A stretch of DNA of 64,000 bases, from NCBI RefSeq assembly GCF_026151395.1, contig NZ_JAMQPV010000004.1, forward strand, positions 206,298 through 270,297, given 5' to 3'. The DNA comes from Leptospira limi (GTDB taxonomy: Bacteria; Spirochaetota; Leptospiria; Leptospirales; Leptospiraceae). Below, one piece after another: positions 37,712-46,486 of the stretch. The notes beneath the pieces are model-generated. The model saw only the letters and a program-made list of their open reading frames with translations. It ran no database searches and was not told where the DNA came from. Made by a program: the position numbers and the translations under genes. How positions within the stretch are numbered: position 1 is the stretch's first letter; every line of letters begins with the position of its first letter.

Positions 37712-39199
37712 TTATTTACCTTTGATATGGTTTGTTCGTTTGATTTGTTCGTCTGCTTTTTCGGATTCGTCTCGGTCCAAAATCATCGGAACTTGGATTC
37801 CATAAAAATAAATTTTGTAGGTTTTATCTTTTGAAGATTGGATTAGGTTCTTAAAATGGTTGAGATTACGCACCTTCGTACCGTTAAATGATTCGACAAC
37901 CATATTGAGATAAAAGTCAGAATGTGAGTTTGTGGGGTGGGGTAATTTACGGTATAATACAATATCTTCTGTTTCACCATCTAATAAATTCGAACCTTCA
38001 TAAAATCGATACAAAAGTAAACTTCCTCCTTGTGTTTGTCCAATTTTACTCCAAGATTCCAATAGATCTCTATTGACAGATTGGAATACGAGACCTCCCA
38101 AAAGTAAATAAGGGTAATCTGCGCCATACCTTGACCTTTGGTTTTCCATCTGTGGCATTTTTTTCGCTGGAAAACTCACTCGAATTTTTTTCTTCTTTCG
38201 AATGAGATCAAACTGGATTTCTTCTCCGGCAAATTTGTTATCAATGACTTCTAAAAAATCGATTGAGTTTGATTCTTTTAAATTTCCATTCCTTCCGATT
38301 TTGCGACCATCAATGGCTGTTAAATAATCGCCAGGTTGAAGGTATCCATCTGCAGAACCTTGTTTGTACACACGGGTAACAAATACACCTTCCTCTCCAC
38401 TGGGGATTTCGTAAAAGTTTCGATGTGATTCGGAGAATGAATTTTGTGTTTGGATCCCAAGTTCCACATAACCATCGTATTCCCCATCTTCTATATCTTT
38501 TAGAAAATGTTGAATGACATTGGTTGGGATGATATAACCGATATTTTCACCCTTGGTTGATGCTTGGAAAGCAACACCAACTACTTTTCCATTTTGAAAT
38601 GCGGGACCACCTGAATTCCCAGGATTGATTGCTGCATCAACTTGCACAACCAAATGGCTATCAATTTGAGAATGTGCATAACTAGATTGTTCAATACGTG
38701 AAACGATCCCTCTGCTGACTGAAATTTTACTTCCTCCGATCGGATATCCTATGATATCTACGGGACTTGCGAGTTCAGGTAAACCACCTAACTCTAATTC
38801 CATACTATCGGTGTAAAAATTTTGATCTGGTACTTCTAAGATTGCTAAGTCACAATCATGTGCAATATATAGAACCTTTACTTCGTACCATTCCGTTTGG
38901 TTGTTTCTCTGCGTTTCAATGAATTTTGCATTTGAAACAACATGTGCATTGGTTAGAATCCTGTTCTTTGAAATGATAAATCCAGAACCTGTGGAAGCAG
39001 AGATCCCAGAAGACATCCAAGGTGAATATGGATCTTTTGCCTGAGAAAACACACGGATTTGAACTACAGATTTCCTCAATTCGTCAATGGATTGGCCGTT
39101 GGATTCGGCACCTATTCTGAAAGAGAATAAAGTGAGAAAAAATAAAATAGTACTCGCAAAGGGAAGTGGGGAAGTTAAAATTTTTTTCTGATTCTGCAT
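37712..39199 (-). CDS. HtrA/DegP-type serine protease with PDZ domains
   Basis: From ATG 39199 the protein is 495 residues with signal MQNQKKILTSPLPFASTILF. The triad is intact: H86 in ILTNAHVVSNA, D117 in AHDCDLAILEV and S196 in INPGNSGGPAF. A PDZ domain follows (about 245-345: EEGVFVTRVYKQGSADGYLQ, GDYLTAIDGRKIG), and the C-terminus carries a PDZ-like segment with VVESFNGTKVRNLNHFKNLI. It should degrade or chaperone misfolded periplasmic proteins. A frame starting at 39286 exists but lies inside the divergent gene and hides the signal peptide. The start codon is interlocked with that of the divergent gene (CATG). Confidence 0.88.
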   Translation of the reverse strand: MQNQKKILTSPLPFASTILFFLTLFSFRIGAESNGQSIDELRKSVVQIRVFSQAKDPYSPWMSSGISASTGSGFIISKNRILTNAHVVSNAKFIETQRNNQTEWYEVKVLYIAHDCDLAILEVPDQNFYTDSMELELGGLPELASPVDIIGYPIGGSKISVSRGIVSRIEQSSYAHSQIDSHLVVQVDAAINPGNSGGPAFQNGKVVGVAFQASTKGENIGYIIPTNVIQHFLKDIEDGEYDGYVELGIQTQNSFSESHRNFYEIPSGEEGVFVTRVYKQGSADGYLQPGDYLTAIDGRKIGRNGNLKESNSIDFLEVIDNKFAGEEIQFDLIRKKKKIRVSFPAKKMPQMENQRSRYGADYPYLLLGGLVFQSVNRDLLESWSKIGQTQGGSLLLYRFYEGSNLLDGETEDIVLYRKLPHPTNSHSDFYLNMVVESFNGTKVRNLNHFKNLIQSSKDKTYKIYFYGIQVPMILDRDESEKADEQIKRTNHIKGK

Positions 39200-40328
39200 G
39201 AGTTTTTTTGAATCCATTTTATTCGGATCGGTAGCCTTCTTTTCGTTAATCACAGGCATCGTTTCCTTTAGAAAGAACCCTCGCACGGGAATGAAAACAA
39301 GTTTTTCAATTCTTGCTGGATTTTTCTGTGTCGGTAATTTGACAATCTTACTTGATACTTTGTTTTTAAAAAACCAAATCCTAAACCACCCTCATATCAT
39401 TTCGACATTCCTTGTTTTTTTATCATTTGTTCTGATTTTTTTTGGACTCCATTTTCCTACTTTTTTCCGTAACTTCCCAAAACTACTCATCATCTCTTCT
39501 TTTGTTTTTGGTATGGGGATCATGTTACTATTGGTTGATTTGGGAATACTCAACGATGTATATCCTGAGGCTAGTTTGATACTATTGAAATATTACTATA
39601 ACGCTTATTATATAGTGACATTCATTGTGTTTTCTTACTTGATCATTGCAAAACTGCGTTTTAATTTCCCAGCGATTCAAACTTTCATGGAATATATTTA
39701 TTATGCAGCATTTGTAACTTGTTTTAGTTTCCTAATCATTTGTAATTTCCCATTACTCATCCCAATCTCAATTTCCTATTTTCTGCATTTTTTCTTATTT
39801 TTGAATTTATTGTTTTTATTCTGTTTTACCGTATTTTTATTCCATTATTCCTTTACGAAGGATTATCTAACTCATCCTTTTTCCTTTTTATTTGAAAGAT
39901 CAAAACAAATCTTCGAGGAACAGATCCCTGCAAATCGATCCAATTCAAGGTTAGTGAAAGAAAAACTTTGGAATTTGTATGAGAAACAAAATTGGCGAAA
40001 AACAATGGATAGTTTCTGGTTCCAAATTTTAGTAGATGAAACTTTGGACAATGCTCTTGAACACGGCGGGAAAAGAGAAGAGGATATCATCACCGTACAT
40101 GTGTTTGAGTCTTCAAAGTACATTGATGTTTACGTGATTGATAGTGGAAAAGGATTTAACCCAAGGTCAATCCCAAGCCCAATTGAATCAGATCGAAAAT
40201 TGGTAACTGGTGGACGTGGGATCCATATCCTTAAAAAACTATTTTTAGTAAGATGGAATTTTTTAGGTAATGAAGTGAATATCAGAGTGGATAAAACAAA
40301 AAGTTCCGATTGGAAAACAAACGTTTAG
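39198..40328 (+). CDS. 7TM-like membrane protein with GHKL (RsbW-like) ATPase domain, no histidine box
   Basis: In this 376-residue protein residues 1-220 hold about seven hydrophobic helices, and residues 255-370 form a GHKL ATPase. The N-box is FQILVDETLDNALEHGG (about 273-289), the G1-box VIDSGKGFNPRS, and the G2-box GGRGIHILKKLF. No phosphoacceptor histidine motif precedes the ATPase. It therefore resembles an anti-sigma/switch kinase of the RsbW/SpoIIAB type or an atypical membrane kinase rather than a classical sensor kinase. Its ATG shares two bases with the htrA start codon on the other strand, so the two genes are likely regulated together. The partner protein is not obvious. Confidence 0.75.
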   Translation: MSFFESILFGSVAFFSLITGIVSFRKNPRTGMKTSFSILAGFFCVGNLTILLDTLFLKNQILNHPHIISTFLVFLSFVLIFFGLHFPTFFRNFPKLLIISSFVFGMGIMLLLVDLGILNDVYPEASLILLKYYYNAYYIVTFIVFSYLIIAKLRFNFPAIQTFMEYIYYAAFVTCFSFLIICNFPLLIPISISYFLHFFLFLNLLFLFCFTVFLFHYSFTKDYLTHPFSFLFERSKQIFEEQIPANRSNSRLVKEKLWNLYEKQNWRKTMDSFWFQILVDETLDNALEHGGKREEDIITVHVFESSKYIDVYVIDSGKGFNPRSIPSPIESDRKLVTGGRGIHILKKLFLVRWNFLGNEVNIRVDKTKSSDWKTNV

Positions 40329-40340
40329 TCGAAACTTTTT
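40298..40340. terminator. Possible bidirectional terminator between convergent genes
   Basis: AAAAAGTTCCGA (40298-40309) pairs with TCGAAACTTTTT (40329-40340) with one G-T pair, across the stop codon of the GHKL gene. It ends in T on the plus strand and gives a T-run on the minus strand too, so it could serve apt as well. Confidence 0.5.
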
Positions 40341-40361
40341 GATATGAACTAAAAACTAAGT

Positions 40362-40895
40362 TTAATGTCCTTCAAACTCACAAATAGAATAAACATCAAT
40401 ACCATAAGTATCTTTGATTCTTTTTGCTCCACCTAAATCAGGCAAGTTGATGATAGTAGAACATTCATGAATTTGACCTTTTAGGTTTTGGATGAGTTTA
40501 ATGGATGCTTCCAAAGTTCCACCAGTTGCAATTAAATCGTCCATGATGAGAACTTTGTCTCCTGGTACAATGGCATCAGTATGGATTTCCACATGGTCAA
40601 CACCATATTCTAGAGCATAGGATTCGGAAATGGTATTCCCAGGAAGTTTTCCTTTTTTTCGAATGGGAACAAACCCAACTCCTAATTGGAAAGCGAGTGC
40701 AGCACCTGGAATAAATCCTCTTGCATCAATCGCTGCAATTTTATTTAATTTTGCATTTTGGTATCGTTCTACAAACATCCCAATGGTCAGTTGGAAACCC
40801 TCTGGGTCGATGAGAAGGGAAGTGATGTCTCGAAACAAAATCCCTGGTTTTGGGTAATCAGGAATGGTTCGAATCTTAGATTTAACAATGGACAT
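40362..40895 (-). CDS. apt: Adenine phosphoribosyltransferase
   Basis: The 177-residue enzyme salvages adenine to AMP using PRPP. The flexible-loop region is [20 protein letters not shown] (78-97) and the PRPP loop is [20 protein letters not shown] (114-133). [18 protein letters not shown] at the start is typical of Apt. A nucleobase permease is encoded about 1 kb upstream on the same strand, but a terminator after htpX separates the transcripts. Confidence 0.96.
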   Translation of the reverse strand: MSIVKSKIRTIPDYPKPGILFRDITSLLIDPEGFQLTIGMFVERYQNAKLNKIAAIDARGFIPGAALAFQLGVGFVPIRKKGKLPGNTISESYALEYGVDHVEIHTDAIVPGDKVLIMDDLIATGGTLEASIKLIQNLKGQIHECSTIINLPDLGGAKRIKDTYGIDVYSICEFEGH

Positions 40896-40936
40896 ATAAG
40901 GATGAAACCAAAGATGTCAAGGGTCTTGCAATAAAA

Positions 40937-40960
40937 AAAGGTCGGCAATTGCCGACCTTT
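40937..40960 (-). terminator. Rho-independent terminator after htpX
   Basis: AAAGGTCGGC and GCCGACCTTT form a 10-bp perfect stem around AATT. On the minus strand it is followed by a run of T (plus-strand A-run 40933-40939), placing it as the end of the htpX transcript, upstream of apt. Confidence 0.85.
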
Positions 40961-40988
40961 CGAATTGTTTTTAAACTTTTGGAAATGA

Positions 40989-41879
40989 TTATCTCATTTG
41001 TTTGAGAGCAAGGATTCGATCTTCCAATGCCGGGTGAGTGGCAAAAAGAGATAAGAATCCTCCTTTCTTAGAAGATATTTTAAAGGAAGCGATTGCTTCT
41101 CCTCTTGGGTCTTCTGGCATCTCCACCATTTGTCTAAGGGATTCGAGAGCTGAAATCATCGACTCTCTTCCCGCAAGTTTAGCACCACCTGCATCTGCTC
41201 GGAATTCTCTTTGGCGAGAGAAATAAGCAACTGCCATAGATCCTAAGATTGAGAAAACAATGTCAAGAGCGATGGTCACAACAATTCTGACAATGTGAGC
41301 CATTTCTTCTTTCACTGCATTGGACGCTACGTAAGCAATGATACGAGAGATGAACATTGCAAAAGAGTTCACAACACCTTGGATCAGAGTTAAGGTCACC
41401 ATATCTCCGTTTGCTACGTGAGACAATTCATGTGCAAGCACACCTTCTAACTCTTGTGTGTTCATTCGATTGAGTAGTCCAGTGGAAACGGCAACAAGGG
41501 CACTTGATTTACTAGGTCCAGTAGCAAACGCATTTACTTCTGGAGATTCGTAAATTCCCACTTCTGGCATGGGAAGGTGGGCACGTTGTGCTAAAGACTG
41601 CACTCGACGATACACGTCCATTTCATGAGCAGAAGCTTGTTTTGGGTCGATGACTTTGACACCCATCGTCCATTTCGCCATCATTTTGGAAAGTAAGAGC
41701 GAAATAAAAGACCCCGCCATACCCCACATTAAACAGAATACAATGAGTTGTGTTAGATCCAAACCATAGGCACGGATGCTAAATCCCATCGAACCCAAAA
41801 GGGTAGTCACGATGGAGATTGTTGTCATAATCAAAATATTGGTTAACAGGAAAAAACCGATTCGTTTGATCCAAGTCAT
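40989..41879 (-). CDS. htpX: Membrane-bound zinc metalloprotease HtpX
   Basis: This 296-residue M48 protease of the inner membrane degrades damaged membrane proteins. Two N-terminal helices (about 8-28 and 40-64) precede the cytosolic domain. The zinc motif is VLAHELSHVANGD with H150, E151 and H154, followed by two more hydrophobic segments and QREFRADAGGAKLAGR carrying the third ligand glutamate. NAFATGPSKSSALVAVSTGL is the typical substrate-groove strand. It is a heat- or envelope-stress protease in other bacteria; regulation is not visible here. Confidence 0.96.
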   Translation of the reverse strand: MTWIKRIGFFLLTNILIMTTISIVTTLLGSMGFSIRAYGLDLTQLIVFCLMWGMAGSFISLLLSKMMAKWTMGVKVIDPKQASAHEMDVYRRVQSLAQRAHLPMPEVGIYESPEVNAFATGPSKSSALVAVSTGLLNRMNTQELEGVLAHELSHVANGDMVTLTLIQGVVNSFAMFISRIIAYVASNAVKEEMAHIVRIVVTIALDIVFSILGSMAVAYFSRQREFRADAGGAKLAGRESMISALESLRQMVEMPEDPRGEAIASFKISSKKGGFLSLFATHPALEDRILALKQMR

Positions 41880-41965
41880 AGGAAATTGTTCTCCTTACGG
41901 TTCTAAACTAGAACCTACATATTAGACTGAAACTTTACGTCTCTTGCCAAAAGATTACAAGCAAT

Positions 41966-43578
<1,613 letters not shown>

Positions 43579-43582
<4 letters not shown>

Positions 43583-44037
43583 TCGTTTCGTTTGCCTCCA
43601 AAATCAACTCGAATGACATTCCCGTCGCCAGTGACTTCTGGTTTTTGGGATTTTGGTTTGGATAATGATTCTTCAGGGTTTGTGTTTGTTTCGATTTGTA
43701 AAAACCGAAGTTGGGTAGCAGAATTTTGGAATTTGTCGTAAATACGAAATACTGCATCCCAAGGGATCATGGTTGGTTCCCAAGTGGAACCAAATTGTAA
43801 TTCCGCAAATAAATAATCTGGTTTACTATCCAATACTTTTACTGCTTTGTCACCAAACACAAGTACAATGCCAGATTCTTTTTCAGCATTGAGAAGTCCA
43901 CGTTTCCCAATTTCCAATTTTGGATGAGGCATTACATGGAGATAAAATACTCCAAAACGTTCCCAGTATAAATTGAATAAATCTCTTTTGAACTCACGTA
44001 ATGTTGTGATTTCTTCCTGCGTGAGGTTTTGGCTCAT
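43579..44037 (-). CDS. SspB-like ClpXP adaptor protein
   Basis: The 152-residue cytosolic protein has its first 110 residues in the SspB fold pattern: LREFKRDLFNLYWERFGVFY, HPKLEIGKRGLLN, then SGIVLVFGDKAVKVLDSKPD, FAELQFGSTWEPTMIPWDAV and FRIYDKF. These match SspB's strand order and its 'RFGG...VPxxAVxxIYA' core. A polar, Pro/Ser/Lys-rich linker follows and ends in NVIRVDFGGKRNE, comparable to the short ClpX-binding tail of SspB. SspB delivers ssrA-tagged proteins to ClpXP. It overlaps both neighbours by four bases (CapD-like dehydratase before it, permease after it), an odd setting for a proteolysis adaptor. Confidence 0.7.
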
Positions 44038-45917
44038 AAATTCCTTTTACCGTGTGAAGTTTCCCATTCGATGTATTCATCGTGGATTTTATATTCTGGA
44101 ATGATGTCTTTTAATCCTGCAAAAATTTCCCTATTTTTATTGGCTTTTGCTAGGGAAAATAAACGATTCAGTTTATTTTGAAAGAGTAATAAATTATAAT
44201 GATCAAGTGGAGCAGCAATACGAATTTTAGGGTGATGGGTTTTTTTGATCCCTTCAGCATTTAACAGAAGTTCTTCGTATAATTTTTCCCCAGGTCTAAG
44301 CCCAGAAAATTCAATATTAATATCTTTATAAGGTGTGTAACCAGAGAGGCGAATCATCTCTTCAGCAAGTGATAAGATCCGAACCGGTTCACCCATATCG
44401 AGTAAAAAGATCTCCCCATGTTCGCCCATACTCCCTGCTTGTAACACAAGTTGTGTGGCTTCTGGGATTGTCATAAAGTATCGGATCACTTCTGGGTGAG
44501 TCACTGTCACAGGCCCACCGCGTTTGATTTGTTCTCTGAATCTAGGAATTACACTTCCATTGGAACCTAAAACATTCCCAAATCGAACTGTAATGAATTT
44601 GGTTCTAGAATTTTGAGAGATATGCTGTAGGTAAATTTCAGCAGCTCGTTTTGTGGCACCCATCACATTGACAGGGTTTACAGCTTTGTCTGTGGAAATG
44701 AGAACGAAACGTTCCACTCCTATTAGCCGACAAACATCCGCTACGTTTTTTGTGCCCATCACATTATTGAGAATTGCTTCCGAAGGATTAATCTCCATCA
44801 TGGGAACATGTTTGTAGGCCGCTGAGTGGAAAACTACAGAAGGTCTATGTTCTTCAAAAACAGCCGAGATTCTCGATAAATTTTTTACATCAGCTATGAC
44901 TGGTCGAATGTCAATATTCAATTCAGAAAAGTTTTTCCGAAGTTCATAGTCGATCTCGTATAACGGTGTTTCAGCGGCATCTAAAATAACGAGCACACTT
45001 GGTTTAAATAGAGCTACTTGGCGGCAGATTTCAGATCCAATGGAACCACCAGCTCCCGTTACGAGAATGACTTTTTTTTCCAAGTAAGAACGGATAGATT
45101 CAATTTCTAAATCAACAGTAGGTCTACCAAGTAAATCTTCAACTTGTACTTCACGAAGTTGTGTGATATTGGGTTTCTCTGCAAGGTATTCGCCAAATGT
45201 AGGTAAGATTTTAAATTCAACACCCGCACCTTCACATTCTTTCATCAGTTTGCTCACAACACGTCCATCAGGTTGTGGAACTGTCATTATGACTTTTTGG
45301 ATCGCATAACGATTCAATACTTTTCCAATCTCTTCGGTTGATCCGAGAATGGGAATCCCTTGGATGTAACCACCTTTTTTGGAAACGTTATCATCCAAAA
45401 ATCCGATAGGGAAATAATCTAAGTCTACGTTTCGCCTAATTTCAGTTAAAAAAGAGCTTCCTAATTTCCCCGCACCTACGAGGAGAATGGGAGTACCTTT
45501 CCTGGTTTTGTCAGGACTAAAAATTTGTTCCCTGATCATCCTCCAACTCAAACTTCGTAGGCACAAAAATCCTAAGAGGATGAGGGTATCGAGAATGGGA
45601 ACCATTCGTGATAATTGGTAAAATCGATTATAAAAGAGGAGGGCTAATGTAGAAACTAAGGAAGAAAGGATAGTCGCTTTGATGATGGCCAAAAGATCGT
45701 GTAACGAAGCATAGGACCACAAAGAACGATAGATCCCTGAAAATAGAAAAACAATACTTCTCGTAACAACGACGATCGTGGCGCAGACCCAAAAATCCGG
45801 GTAATTGCCTAGAAACCCAATATTTTCAAATCGCACCAGGTGTGCGAGAAAATAGGACAAAAACATAAAGAGAATGTCTACAGGAAAAACCCAGTATCGT
45901 CTTGGGATTGATTTCAT
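44034..45917 (-). CDS. CapD/FlaA1-type nucleotide-sugar 4,6-dehydratase, membrane-bound
   Basis: From ATG 45917 (MKSIPRRYWVFPVDIL) the protein is 627 residues. Four N-terminal membrane helices (about 10-115) are followed by a CoA-binding-like domain (ILLVGAGKLGSSFLTEI), then the catalytic Rossmann domain with VILVTGAGGSIGSEICRQVA and the active segment LISTDKAVNPVNVMGATKRA, where Met replaces the usual Tyr of YxxxK, as in UDP-GlcNAc 4,6-dehydratases of this family. It prepares modified sugars for surface polysaccharide or glycan. A longer frame from 46097 overlaps the divergent gene and is rejected. The SspB-like gene follows with an ATGA overlap. Confidence 0.9.
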   Translation of the reverse strand: MKSIPRRYWVFPVDILFMFLSYFLAHLVRFENIGFLGNYPDFWVCATIVVVTRSIVFLFSGIYRSLWSYASLHDLLAIIKATILSSLVSTLALLFYNRFYQLSRMVPILDTLILLGFLCLRSLSWRMIREQIFSPDKTRKGTPILLVGAGKLGSSFLTEIRRNVDLDYFPIGFLDDNVSKKGGYIQGIPILGSTEEIGKVLNRYAIQKVIMTVPQPDGRVVSKLMKECEGAGVEFKILPTFGEYLAEKPNITQLREVQVEDLLGRPTVDLEIESIRSYLEKKVILVTGAGGSIGSEICRQVALFKPSVLVILDAAETPLYEIDYELRKNFSELNIDIRPVIADVKNLSRISAVFEEHRPSVVFHSAAYKHVPMMEINPSEAILNNVMGTKNVADVCRLIGVERFVLISTDKAVNPVNVMGATKRAAEIYLQHISQNSRTKFITVRFGNVLGSNGSVIPRFREQIKRGGPVTVTHPEVIRYFMTIPEATQLVLQAGSMGEHGEIFLLDMGEPVRILSLAEEMIRLSGYTPYKDINIEFSGLRPGEKLYEELLLNAEGIKKTHHPKIRIAAPLDHYNLLLFQNKLNRLFSLAKANKNREIFAGLKDIIPEYKIHDEYIEWETSHGKRNL

Positions 45918-46000
45918 ATCTGATAAATAAAGGTATTTGGAACAAAATTCCTTGTAAATACAGAATCTGTTCCGAAGAATAGAAAAGAGGAAAAACCTGT

Positions 46001-46486
46001 TTGAAATCACTTCTTTTCCGCCTTGCGGGGATTTTTTCCGCAGAAATTGGCTCGGAACTTTATTTAAAACTAAAGGAAGAAACTCTTTCGCCTTCACTTT
46101 TTTGCCTTGATTTTACAGACGTCACAGAGGTGACGGAAGTAGGTTGGGAATTTTTGAGGAAAATGGCGGAGAGATGCAGAGAAACCGGTTCAAAACTAGC
46201 AGGCTTTGGATTAAAATCGGAAATCCCCTCTGAACAAAATGCAATCTTTTCGTTTTTCAAAGAAGAAGCAGAATGTATCCATCATCTAGAATCATTTTAT
46301 ATAGGGGATACTCCCGCAAACGAACTCACTCCGAAGCCACCACAAGAAGGGAAAACCATTCACTGCCCTGAGTGCCAAACTTTACTAAGGTTTAAACAAA
46401 TGGGTGATCACCTTTGTCCCAACTGCCAATCGAAATTTTTTGTAAACCAAAAAGGTTGGGTTTCAACTTACGAACGTTTGTTGTGA
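46001..46486 (+). CDS. STAS-like domain fused to a C-terminal zinc ribbon
   Basis: The 161-residue protein starts at TTG 46001, ten bases after AAGAGG. Residues 1-100 resemble a STAS/anti-sigma-antagonist fold (SPSLFCLDFTDVTEVTEVGW, then EFLRKMAERCRETGSKLAGF), but the phosphorylatable Ser position reads TEVTEVG without a clear serine. Residues 120-145 are a zinc ribbon with CPEC (C122, C125) and CPNC (C139, C142). The combination suggests a regulatory or adaptor protein; I know of no characterised member. It is divergent from the CapD-like gene (83 bases between starts), and its end overlaps hrpB by 19 bases. Confidence 0.65.
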   Translation: MKSLLFRLAGIFSAEIGSELYLKLKEETLSPSLFCLDFTDVTEVTEVGWEFLRKMAERCRETGSKLAGFGLKSEIPSEQNAIFSFFKEEAECIHHLESFYIGDTPANELTPKPPQEGKTIHCPECQTLLRFKQMGDHLCPNCQSKFFVNQKGWVSTYERLL

